From an uncultured Clostridia bacterium (GTDB taxonomy: Bacteria > Bacillota > Clostridia > Christensenellales > Pumilibacteraceae): DNA of 53,245 bases. The stretch is taken from contig CAKQDN010000009.1 of NCBI GenBank assembly GCA_934229275.1, positions 1 through 53,245 of the forward strand. The letters run 5' to 3'. Made by a program: the position numbers and the translations under genes. Position 1 is the first letter of the stretch. The number at the start of each line of letters is the position of its first letter. Shown one piece after another: positions 1-7,900 of this stretch. Under the pieces are notes generated by a model. It saw only the letters and a program-made list of their open reading frames with translations. It searched no databases and was not told the DNA's origin.

Positions 1-650
1 TGCTGCGGCTGAGGCTTAGAATAGCCGCCGGCTCCGCTTTCTTTGAGCGACTGCATGTAGCGTTTGAGTTCGAGTACGTCCTGCTCGTGCGAGGCTTGCT
101 CGTGCCGATCGGGTTGCGGCGCAGGTGCGGCGTCTATTTCTATTCCTGCTTCTTTTTCGTATTTTGCGAATATTTCCGCGGCACTGCGTCTTACGGGCGC
201 AGGCTCCTCAGGCTGCGGTTCGGGATTTTGTTCGGGTTCTTGTTCGGGCAAGCGATCTGCGTTTTCCTCTTCGGCGTTCTGCTCCGGATTCTGCTCGTTA
301 AGCGGCTCGGGCTGCGTTTCGGATTCTTCTTTTTTATCTGATTGATTCTCAGGCGAAGTCGGTTCGTTTTGCGGAGTTTCGGCTTCCGCTTTCTCTTCGT
401 CTTTATCGTCCGATTTTTGCTCGGGCGAGGGCTGCATTTCGGGTTTATCCGGAACGTCCGCGCAAACGGGTCGCGTTTCGGACAAATCGGGCAGCACGAC
501 GGGTTTATTCTTTTCCGCCGGCGGCTTTAATTTGCGCGCGAGAACGAAAATGAACGCTCCGCCCGCAAGCAACACAATCGCTTCGGAAACCATAACGCCT
601 ATCTCGGCGCCGATCGAGCATATTAAGTTAGCGATTGAACAAAACAGCAA
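1..650 (-). CDS. membrane-anchored Pro/Glu-rich protein, C-terminus beyond left edge
   Basis: Partial gene of 216 visible codons; the 3' end lies off the window. The best start is TTG at 650, because AAAGGAGGT lies 8 nt upstream; the first in-frame ATG (593) has no Shine-Dalgarno sequence and would remove part of the hydrophobic segment. Residues 1-40 form one membrane span ending in ARK. About 120 residues rich in Glu, Pro, Gln and Asn follow (many EQNPEP- and EEPAP-like stretches), an extended acidic linker. The visible C-terminal part (SAAEIFAKYEKEAG, then DVLELKRYMQSLKES) looks helical. I do not recognise the family. The architecture suggests a single-pass anchor that holds a cytoplasmic or surface domain away from the membrane. 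The function is unknown. Confidence 0.75.
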   Translation of the reverse strand, partial: MLFCSIANLICSIGAEIGVMVSEAIVLLAGGAFIFVLARKLKPPAEKNKPVVLPDLSETRPVCADVPDKPEMQPSPEQKSDDKDEEKAEAETPQNEPTSPENQSDKKEESETQPEPLNEQNPEQNAEEENADRLPEQEPEQNPEPQPEEPAPVRRSAAEIFAKYEKEAGIEIDAAPAPQPDRHEQASHEQDVLELKRYMQSLKESGAGGYSKPQPQ

Positions 651-690
651 CTGTTTTTACCTCCTTTGTAAAGCCGCGAACGATTTTTTT

Positions 691-759
691 TCATAACTGA
701 TGTATAACGCGCGCAATTCGCGTCGATAATCGATAGCGACAACGACTTTTTCGTTTCAT
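691..759 (-). CDS. possible 22-residue basic small ORF ahead of the anchored protein
   Basis: An ATG at 759 is preceded by GGAAAGGAG, 3 nt away, and opens a 22-codon frame that is very rich in Arg (begins MKRKSRCRYR). Its stop TGA at 691-693 lies 40 nt before the TTG start of the next gene. It could be a leader peptide or chance. Only the ribosome binding site supports it. Confidence 0.25.
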   Translation of the reverse strand: MKRKSRCRYRLSTRIARVIHQL

Positions 760-776
760 ACTCTCCTTTCCTTTAG

Positions 777-805
777 AAAGCGCACGGACCTTTATCCGCG
801 CGTTT
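777..805 (-). terminator. hairpin after the secreted Ig-like protein gene
   Basis: In minus-strand reading CGCGCGGA pairs with TCCGTGCG (one G-U pair) around a short loop, with AAA/TTT extending the stem past a bulged C. The T tract is short, so it is a weak intrinsic terminator or an mRNA 3'-end stem. Confidence 0.45.
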
Positions 806-823
806 TCTTTATCCGGAAAAGAC

Positions 824-1846
824 TTACTTTTTCGCTTTGGACGTCTTTTTGAGTTTTACGACCATGTAGGCGATAAAGCACGCTTCTGCGATTATCATGA
901 CGCCCATCAGTATTTCCAGCCACAAAAACTGCGGCGTTTCGACGACGGTACCGCTGTATATCACGGCGAATTCGCACAGGCTCTGCGTTTCGATGGTTGC
1001 GTATTGACCGTCCCAATCGATTTTGACTTCTTTTGCCTTTCCGCCGTCGTTTACGAACGCTTTTACTCCGACGTAGCGTGTGGGAACGAGAATTCTGTAT
1101 TTGTAACTACCGGTGCCGAAGTCGTATTCCGAGCCGTTTTTCTCCGCTTCGGGTGCTTTTACGGCGTACACCGAGCCGGCTGCCGGGAGTTTTCGCTCGA
1201 ACGCTTTTGCGGCTGCATAGTCGTTTTTAAGCGTCACTTCGTGCGAAAAGCCCCGGCTGTTAATGAACACGAAGTCGTCGCCTTCGACGTAGGTGGCAAG
1301 AATGGTCATTTTTGCGCCTTTAAGTTCTATTTCGTTGTTGACGTAGTTTGGTCCTAAGTCTATCTGCACCACGGAATCGTACACGCCGGGATTTCTTTCA
1401 AGCGTTTTGAAAACGACTTTAGCGAAAGACGGCAGTCCTTCGACGTCGAGATAGTGTTCTTTTTCGTCGTATACGAAAGTCTGGTCGTAGAAGCCGAGAG
1501 TACTCTCGTCGAACACAGCCTTTTCTATCGTGAATTTCACGGTGATTTCGTCGTCGGTGCCGTCCTCCCAGCAGTAACGCGACGTATCGGTAAGGCGGAC
1601 TTTAACGTTATACGTTCCGGCGACCGTGAAAGTCGAGTTCTGATTGGATGAATAATAGCGCTCGTCGAGTTGCGGACTTTTTACCGTTCCGTCATACACG
1701 ACGCTTTGTTCGAGTTCGGGAAACGCGACTTTTTCGCGCTCCGACTGCGCTTTTGCCGTTCCGTTTAACGACAAAACGGCGACGAACGCCGCAACCGCGA
1801 CGCACATCGCCAATATTTTCGAAAATCTTTTCTTTTGCGTAATCAT
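824..1846 (-). CDS. secreted Ig-like repeat protein with C-terminal membrane anchor
   Basis: A 340-residue protein. Residues 1-34 form a signal peptide (basic MITQKKRFSK, hydrophobic core, AKA cleavage motif). The first domain, about residues 40-110, has the pattern of MBG-type bacterial Ig-like modules (VVYDGTVKSP... AGTYNVKVRLTDTSRYCWEDGT... VKFTIEKA). A second beta-rich region follows (FVYDEKEHYLDVEGLP). Near the C-terminus one membrane helix (about 310-330) ends in KLKKTSKAKK, a stop-transfer signal, so the protein should be a surface type I membrane protein. The start ATG has AGGAGG 4 nt upstream. It has its own promoter and is followed by a hairpin. The ligand is unknown; adhesion or envelope structure is a guess. 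Confidence 0.75.
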   Translation of the reverse strand: MITQKKRFSKILAMCVAVAAFVAVLSLNGTAKAQSEREKVAFPELEQSVVYDGTVKSPQLDERYYSSNQNSTFTVAGTYNVKVRLTDTSRYCWEDGTDDEITVKFTIEKAVFDESTLGFYDQTFVYDEKEHYLDVEGLPSFAKVVFKTLERNPGVYDSVVQIDLGPNYVNNEIELKGAKMTILATYVEGDDFVFINSRGFSHEVTLKNDYAAAKAFERKLPAAGSVYAVKAPEAEKNGSEYDFGTGSYKYRILVPTRYVGVKAFVNDGGKAKEVKIDWDGQYATIETQSLCEFAVIYSGTVVETPQFLWLEILMGVMIIAEACFIAYMVVKLKKTSKAKK

Positions 1847-1889
1847 TCGACCTCCTGCAAAAAAGCGGTTGCTTTTTCGGGCTGCCTAT

Positions 1890-1918
1890 ATTTTAGCACA
1901 TATCGCAAAAAATTTCAA
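1890..1918 (-). promoter_or_regulatory. sigma-A promoter for the secreted Ig-like protein
   Basis: Minus strand: -35 TTGAAA (1913-1918), 17 bp spacer, -10 TAAAAT (1890-1895). It begins right after the stop codon of the upstream membrane-protein gene. Confidence 0.65.
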
Positions 1919-1919
1919 G

Positions 1920-2747
1920 TCATTCTTGCTCGTTTTGAATTATTTCGGGTTCGGCTACCGTATTTTCGGCGTTCTCCTCGTCCGCTACGGCTTTTTCTTC
2001 CGCCGCCGGGACCGATTTTTGCGCGGCTTTTCCGCGGCGCGACTCGAACGAAACGGTGAATTTGCGCACGAACGACATATCTTTCATGGACAAAACGGCG
2101 CAGACTATACCGGCGATAAGTCCGCCGAGCGCATCGACGGTTATGTCTCCCATTGTGTCTTTAAGCGCGGCGTGACCGACGTATACTTCGCCGGTAAGGT
2201 CGTCCATGAACTTTTGCATGTTCAGAGTGAAAATGCCGTCGCAGGTGTATTCGTATATCTCCCAGACGGCTCCGCACATGAGCGCAACCGAAAACACGAC
2301 GATAAACACGGAAAAACCGCCGACCTCGTCTCTGCCTTTCGTCAGCGAATTGACGAAAAACATTCCCGCCATACCCAAAAGCACGCCGCTTATCGTGTGA
2401 TTGAATTTATCCCACCAGTTCGTGTTTATGTACAGCCCCATAATCGTTCCGCCGAACACGGTGAGAACGATGAATATATTGAAAAGTATGGTGACGTACG
2501 GCGGCAGTTTTACGCCGATTTTCTTTACTACAAAAGGAAGCGAAACAACGGCAAGTCCGCCCAGTCGCTGCAGAATTTCCACCGTGCGGTACTGTCCGTA
2601 GCCGTGTATGGGCGAGGGTTTCCCGATCGCCATGCAGACGCTTGCCCACACGAGGCAGAACGCGAATATTCCGACCGAGATCGCCTCGACGACGATATCG
2701 ATTATTTCGAATACTCTATCCGATTTGCTCTTGAATGTATTGTTCAT
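1920..2747 (-). CDS. multi-spanning membrane protein, DUF2238/YjdF-like
   Basis: A 275-residue integral membrane protein with about seven hydrophobic segments between residues 15 and 205. The motifs DKFNHTISGVLLG, WEIYEYTCDG and DTMGDITVDALGGLIAG match the conserved His, Trp-Glu and Asp positions I associate with the DUF2238 (YjdF) family, whose biochemical role is unknown. The C-terminal 70 residues are hydrophilic and acidic and probably cytoplasmic. The start at 2747 has no Shine-Dalgarno sequence; instead an extended -10 element ends 6 nt before the ATG, so the mRNA is probably leaderless. It is transcribed alone, and the next gene has its own promoter. Confidence 0.7.
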   Translation of the reverse strand: MNNTFKSKSDRVFEIIDIVVEAISVGIFAFCLVWASVCMAIGKPSPIHGYGQYRTVEILQRLGGLAVVSLPFVVKKIGVKLPPYVTILFNIFIVLTVFGGTIMGLYINTNWWDKFNHTISGVLLGMAGMFFVNSLTKGRDEVGGFSVFIVVFSVALMCGAVWEIYEYTCDGIFTLNMQKFMDDLTGEVYVGHAALKDTMGDITVDALGGLIAGIVCAVLSMKDMSFVRKFTVSFESRRGKAAQKSVPAAEEKAVADEENAENTVAEPEIIQNEQE

Positions 2748-2753
2748 AGGCTT

Positions 2754-2759
2754 ATTATA
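2754..2759 (-). promoter_or_regulatory. extended -10 promoter abutting a start codon
   Basis: Minus strand reads TGATATAAT, an extended -10, followed by 6 nt and then the ATG at 2747. The -35 region is poor (TGGGAA at a 17 bp spacer). The expected transcription start coincides with the ATG. Confidence 0.6.
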
Positions 2760-2813
2760 TCATAAAACCGACTTTTTTCCCACAAATTAGCGGTACGTTT
2801 TTCTTAATTCTGC

Positions 2814-3470
2814 TCAAATAATGTCGTTTTTCAGGACGGTTTCGGTAAGTTTTCCGAAATCCTCGCACACGCAGGTCGCTCCGGCGGCTTCGAGGGCGCG
2901 TTTTCCGCGGAATCCCCAGCCGGCTCCCAAAAGGCGCAGTCCCGAATTCGACGCGGTTTTAACGTCCACTTCCTGATCGCCGACGTACACGGCTTCCTCT
3001 TTATTTACGTTCAGGGCGGAGAGCGCGTACTGTATAGGCTCGGGCGAGGGCTTAAGCGGACGCACTCCGTCGTCGCCCACGGCAAGGTCGTAAAGTCCCG
3101 CGAATTTTTCGGCGCACAACGCCTTTACCGCGCTTTCTGTTTTATTGGAAACGACCGCGATTTTCACGCCTGCGCTTTTCAGTTTTTGCATTGCCTGCAC
3201 TGCTCCGTCGTAAGGCGCGGTGTGATCGTCCTTGCAGAGCGCGTACTCGCGGTTAAACCGTTCGAGAACGCGTGTAAACTCCTCTTCTGTTACTTCGGGA
3301 AGGCAGCGAGCAACCAGTTTTGCCACTCCGTTACCCACGGAAGCGCGCACTTTATCGATACTCACGCTCTCGTATCCGCACGAGGAAAGCGCGCGGTTGA
3401 CCCCGACGTAGAGGTCGTACAGTGTATTCATAAGTGTTCCGTCAAGGTCGAAAATAACTGCTTTAATCAT
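2814..3470 (-). CDS. HAD-superfamily phosphatase, phosphoglycolate phosphatase-like
   Basis: A 218-residue cytoplasmic phosphohydrolase of the Gph/PgmB type. HAD motif I is DLDGT (residues 8-12, nucleophile Asp8 and acid Asp10), motif II is the Ser of VVSNKT, the motif III Lys is in PLKPSPEP, and motif IV is GDQEVD. An alpha-helical cap lies between motifs I and II. The frame is open upstream for 26 more codons, but ATG 3470 is chosen because CGGAG lies 8 nt before it and motif I then sits at the usual position. The substrate cannot be read from sequence; phosphoglycolate or a sugar phosphate is typical. Promoter TTGACT/17/TACAAT lies about 75 bp upstream, diverging from the AraD-like gene. 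Confidence 0.85.
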   Translation of the reverse strand: MIKAVIFDLDGTLMNTLYDLYVGVNRALSSCGYESVSIDKVRASVGNGVAKLVARCLPEVTEEEFTRVLERFNREYALCKDDHTAPYDGAVQAMQKLKSAGVKIAVVSNKTESAVKALCAEKFAGLYDLAVGDDGVRPLKPSPEPIQYALSALNVNKEEAVYVGDQEVDVKTASNSGLRLLGAGWGFRGKRALEAAGATCVCEDFGKLTETVLKNDII

Positions 3471-3491
3471 AAAATCGCTCCGTAAAAGTTC

Positions 3492-3530
3492 AGAGCGGCG
3501 GTCGCATGCATCGGCGCAATACACCGCTCT
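3492..3530 (-). other. 5'-UTR hairpin of the HAD gene
   Basis: A perfect 7-bp inverted repeat AGAGCGG (3492-3498)/CCGCTCT (3524-3530) lies between the promoter and the ribosome binding site. There is no T tract, so it is not a terminator; it may affect mRNA stability. Confidence 0.35.
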
Positions 3531-3538
3531 CTGTCGGC

Positions 3539-3567
3539 ATTGTACCAAAAATGCGCAAATAAGTCAA
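3539..3567 (-). promoter_or_regulatory. sigma-A promoter for the HAD phosphatase
   Basis: Minus strand: -35 TTGACT (3562-3567), 17 bp, -10 TACAAT (3539-3544). It is back to back with the plus-strand promoter at 3597. Confidence 0.7.
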
Positions 3568-3596
3568 CCTGCTTTCGCGTTTTTTTGGCGAAAACA

Positions 3597-3625
3597 TTGA
3601 CATTACGGCGTTTTTAATATATACT
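3597..3625 (+). promoter_or_regulatory. strong sigma-A promoter for the AraD-like gene
   Basis: -35 TTGACA (3597-3602), 17 bp spacer, -10 TATACT (3620-3625). The ribosome binding site GGAG follows at 3658-3661, 5-6 nt before the ATG. Confidence 0.8.
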
Positions 3626-3666
3626 TAATAAAAAGCACTACGCAAAACAAACACACGGAGAAAATT

Positions 3667-4353
3667 ATGCTCAGAGATCTTAAAATAAGCGCGCTCGCCG
3701 CAAACCTGCAACTCAAAAGTCTGGGGCTCGATTCGTTCGGCTACGGCAACGTCAGCGTGATCGATCGTGAAAGCGGACTTATAGTCGTTCGTCCGCAATC
3801 GAAAAATTACGACAATCTGTCGGTAAGCGATATGCTGCTCGTCGATCTTATGGGCAATATCGTCGAAGGCGAAGGCAAACCCACCGAAGACGTTAAAGTT
3901 CAGATCGAGTTATACCGCAACTTCGCTCAACTCGAAGCGCTCGCTCTCGTTCGCTCGCCGTTCGTGACCGCGTTCGCGCAGGCAGGCAGGGATATTCCCT
4001 TTTACGGAGCGTTGCACGCCGACTATTTTTGCGGTAACGTACCCTGCACGAGAAGACTGGACGAACACGAATTCGACGAAGATTACGAGAAAAACGTGGC
4101 TCGCGCCGTGGCGGACGAAATACTCGCTTTCACGCCCGAAATCATGCCTGCCGTTCTCGTTCATTCGCACGGAGCGTTCGTGTTCGGCAAGGACGCTATG
4201 GACGCCATTCACACCGCCGCTATTTTGGAAGAAACGGCTAAAATCGCGTTTTTGACCGAAAAATTGACCGAGCCCGAACAACCGTGTCAGGAAATGCTGG
4301 AAAAGCGGTTCTATGCAAGGCACGAAAAAACGACCGCCGAAGAAGACGAATAA
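3667..4353 (+). CDS. degenerate AraD-type class II aldolase/epimerase homolog
   Basis: A 228-residue member of the class II aldolase/adducin fold, closest in motif order to L-ribulose-5-phosphate 4-epimerase (AraD): GNVSVIDRESGL (27-38), TAFAQAGRDIP, LHADYFCGNVPCTR (116-129) and VLVHSHGAFVFGKD (163-176). In AraD the motif before TAFAQAG is H-T-H-S and carries two zinc ligands (His95 and His97 in E. coli). Here the aligned residues are Leu94-Val95-Arg96-Ser97, so both are lost, while Asp119 and the HSHG histidines remain. The P-S-G phosphate motif is replaced by P-Q-S, and the usual C-terminal YYGQ tail is absent. The frame is intact with a strong promoter and GGAG site, so this is not ordinary decay. 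Possible roles are a metal-independent or altered-substrate enzyme, or a ligand-binding pseudoenzyme. Confidence 0.8.
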   Translation: MLRDLKISALAANLQLKSLGLDSFGYGNVSVIDRESGLIVVRPQSKNYDNLSVSDMLLVDLMGNIVEGEGKPTEDVKVQIELYRNFAQLEALALVRSPFVTAFAQAGRDIPFYGALHADYFCGNVPCTRRLDEHEFDEDYEKNVARAVADEILAFTPEIMPAVLVHSHGAFVFGKDAMDAIHTAAILEETAKIAFLTEKLTEPEQPCQEMLEKRFYARHEKTTAEEDE

Positions 4354-4512
4354 AGATTAAGATTATTGATTTACCCTCTCCGTCGGCTAACGCCGCCACC
4401 TCTCCCGGAGGGCGAGGCTTTAAAGAGGTCAGCATTTTAAATATTGCGGGAGGGGAGACCCCTCCCCTACGATATAAGGCTATAAGTTCATGACAAAACG
4501 ATATTCGCCTTA

Positions 4513-4542
4513 TATTGTAGGGACAGGCGTCCCCGACTGTCC
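4513..4542 (+). repeat. dispersed palindromic element, copy 1
   Basis: TATTGTAGGGACAGGCGTCC (4513-4532) is identical to the reverse complement of 22442-22461. The GGACAG...CTGTCC arms (4521-4526 and 4537-4542) allow a hairpin, like a REP-type element. Confidence 0.7.
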
Positions 4543-4556
4543 GAAAATTTAAATTA

Positions 4557-4583
4557 CCCTCTCCGTCACGGCAGAGGGTTTTT
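4557..4583 (+). terminator. intrinsic terminator of the AraD-like gene
   Basis: CCCTCT-CCG pairs with CGG-(C)-AGAGGG around TCA and is followed by TTTTT. It is also flanked by repeat material. Confidence 0.65.
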
Positions 4584-4776
4584 ATTTATGGCGATACATA
4601 GTTTAGGCAAAATAATCCCTCCGTCTTCTCGCTATGCTCGAAGCCACCTCCCTTGCAAAGCAAAGGCGGCTTTAAAGAAGTCGATTTGTGCAGTCACCAA
4701 ACGCCTGCTAACTCAAAAGTTTTTTGCCCACTTTTTTACAAAAAAGCGGGTGCTTACTTTTTTCAAAAAAGTAAAG

Positions 4777-4814
4777 AAAAATCACCCGATCGGAATGAAA
4801 GGGTGATTTTTTTG
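4777..4814. terminator. bidirectional terminator between converging genes
   Basis: AAAAATCACCC (4777-4787) pairs with GGGTGATTTTT (4801-4811), with T/A tracts on both sides. It serves both the AraD-like transcript and the large lipoprotein transcript. Confidence 0.8.
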
Positions 4815-4910
4815 TTTTGATTTTACGCCGAAGCGGTTTTGCGAAGCCTGATTAATCGCGTTTTCGTACGGTTAAGCGGCGCAAAGTCTGCGGGCGATTT
4901 TTCAGGACGC

Positions 4911-7900
4911 TTAGTTTTTAGCGGTGATGTTGTACCAGATGTCGGAGAATTTTGCAACGTTTACCGTGCTGTCTTCGCTACTGCTGTCACGGCGAGCCGA
5001 TATACCGAACTGACATTCCTGATTGAGTTTGTACAGTTGATCAAGATATTCGTCGCGGTTTTTGGTTCCGGGGAATTCGTTTTTTGCATTGGTGGGCTTA
5101 TTCCAGAATTCGTAAATGTTGAACGTATCGCCGTTATCGAATTCAACGTATTTCCACTCGGTCGATTCGCCTGTCTTGAAGGCAACTTTAACGTTATATC
5201 CGTCAATGGTGACTTTTGTCGTCAATTTGTAGTTGGGCTTATTGTAAGTGTACCACTGGGAAGGTGCACCAAACGGCTCCCACAAATTACGAGTTTCGGT
5301 CATTGCGTAACGAGCAAGGTCATCTTTAGGCATCTGAACCAACTGATCGCCGGCATTTGCCCAAGTGATACGCCATACTCCGCCGTCTGCGCTCTTAACG
5401 AACATTCCGATAAACGGACACAAATGATCTGCATTGTTTGTCATTCCGGTTAAAGTCCAACCGAATTCGAGGATCTCTTTTTCAGGCACAAACGTAACGT
5501 TTTTCATTGCGTTTTCCTTAGTTTCACGCTCGGTCTTTTTGATGACATACGTTCCGTCGCCGTTATCCGTAAGTCCGCCTCCGTTTACTGCAGTTGCGCC
5601 CATGGATGCGAGAGCGGTGAGTTTTATATCGGCGGTCGCGTCTTTATTGAACACGCTCTTGACTTCGGCTTCGCCGCTGATATAGCCGTTGGTTGCGAAC
5701 AGAGTCCAGGTTCCGGCAGGTACGGAAGCCGAGTATTTTTTGGTGGTTTTATCGTAGGTTGCGCGGATCATCGCTCCGGTTTCGGAAATGAAACGAACCA
5801 GGACGTTATCGAGCGAGTCTTTACCCGTAAAGTTGCCTTCGACGGAAACGGTACCGCTGATTACGGCGTCTTTTCCTTCTTCGAGGGAGATTACGAGTGC
5901 CTTGCTGCCGAGTTCGGTATCGTTGCTTACCGTAACGGTGACGACGTCGCCTTCGCGCTCGTATTTAGCGTCTTTTCCGCCAATGGTAAGTCCGGCTATC
6001 ATTTTGCCTGCGGGAACTTTGAACGTTACGACGCGGGTCTGCTGAATGGTGAACACTTCGGGAGCGGTGTAGTCCTCTCCGTCCACTTTGAGTTCGATGT
6101 CTTCGAGGGGCAGATTGGCGGTTACCGAGAATTCGCTCTTGAGACTCTTTTCCATTTCGGCAAGCACTGCTTTGTCGGTGGTGTAGCCGTAGCCGCTCAT
6201 GACGCTGTACGATTTGCCGTCGCCGAACGCATATTCCGCGGTGACTGCAGTTATGTCCGAAAGAACGTCTTTCATGACTACGGATTCGTATTTGCCGATC
6301 TGCGTGGATGCAAGATATTCCATGTCGCGGTTGAAACTCTTTTCGTTGTTACCTGCGAAACCTTTACGAACGTACATGATTCCTTTTTCGAGATCGATCA
6401 TAGCCGGCACGAATTTGGTGTATGCTTTTGCACTGGACTCATACCAGTTGTTGGTGTCGCCGTAGCAGCCTGCTTTTCCGTCTGCAGTGACGATGATATA
6501 CATCCATCCACCTACTTTAACGTAGGTCAGTTCTGCGTGACGATAGCAGTCGGGCCACTCGAGTCTGCCGAGCAGCGATCCTGCCGCTGCCATGGTGGCT
6601 CTGTGTTCGAACATTATCGTGTCGGCTTCCCAAACGCGAACGGCACCTGCGTCGAACAGCGGTATTTCGAGTTTTTGTTCGCCCGACCAGAAGATAAATC
6701 CGAGAGACGGGTCGTTGGTCGCACCGACGTCGCCTGACGGCTCTCCGTGAGGACGTTTATTTTCGTCGCTCATAAGTTGATCGTAGGTTACGGTGACTGC
6801 GAAGTCCTCATTGCCGGGAGCGAAATCGGTGAAGTTAATCGAGTATCTTTTTCCGTTTTCTGCCGTTATTTTGCCGTCGTTACCCATAGCCGCGGTGTCG
6901 TTCCACTGTATATCCACAGGCGTGACGAGCGCGAGTTCACGATCGAAGGTGACGTTTCCGTCTTTGTCTGCGGCAAACGAATCGACAGTTCTGGTGACGG
7001 TGCCGGAGATATATCTCTTTGCGCCGTTTTCTTCGACGAACGCACGGACGGAATATTTTCCTTTAGTCCATGTGAAAGCAACTTTACCGTTTTCGATTTT
7101 GAGATCTGCGGTTACGGCGTCTTTACCTTCTTCGGTTACTTCGAACTTAACGTCGTCGATATTTTTATAGGGTTTTGCCCAGTCGTATGCGTATTCCATG
7201 TCCGCAATATCGAGCGTTACGTTGTAAATTCTGTAAGTGAGTCCCGTGACGATAATTTCGGTTTCGCCTTTGAGTTCGAAGGAATATACTCCGTCTTCGT
7301 TGGGCGTGAGAACCTCTTCTTTTTCGCCTGCGGAATTGATCACTTTGATTTTAACGGATACGGTGCCCGCCGCTTCGCCGCCTTTCTGAACCTTAAAAGA
7401 TACGGTGTCGCCGTAGGGAACGGCATTGATTTCGTCGTAGGCAGTGTCGCCGTTTGCATCCGAGAAATAATAGAGAACGTTGTTAAAGTCTGCAACGACG
7501 TCGTACTTTCTCGTCGTTCTTTCGAACACTGCATAAACGGTTACGGATTCGGTGATTGTATCCGACCAGTTGAACGGAACGGTTCCGTTTTCGGTTGCCG
7601 ACCAGTGCTTGAACGCATATTCTTCCTCGTCGGTCCGGTTCATGGGCGGTACCGCTTTGTCGGTAGGCGTAGCAAGTGCGCCATAGCGGACTTCCATGGT
7701 GTCGAGAGTGGTTTTGTCTGCGATGAACGTGACGGTTACTCTGTCGAGTTTGTAGTACAGTTTGAGAACGAGGCTTCCGTCGCCTTTGATTTCGCCGGTT
7801 TTTACCGTTCCTTCAGCCTTTTCGTCGAGAGTGTAATGCTCTTTCGTGATGGCTTCTGCCGTTGCGGTCGTAGCGGTGGTGCCTTTCTTGGTCTCGGTCT

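Larger units (their letters stand above)
4354..4910. repeat. gene-free block of intergenic repeats and terminators
   Basis: The 557 bp between two converging genes hold no convincing gene. They contain two diverged copies of a ~60 bp unit (4373-4430 and 4617-4682) that share a CCACCTC-type core and a GGCTTTAAAGA(G/A)GTC end. There are also palindromes, GGGGAGACCCC (about 4452-4466) and GGACAG...CTGTCC (4521-4542), an A/T-rich palindrome TTACTTTTTT-C-AAAAAAGTAA (4754-4774), and two terminators. Part of this mosaic recurs inverted at 22431-22534, so the units are dispersed in the genome. Confidence 0.75.

Noticed and set aside
623..694. 23-codon frame starting at an ATG that overlaps the stop of the 691-759 ORF
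   Set aside because: It has no ribosome binding site and overlaps the better supported TTG-started gene; likely chance.
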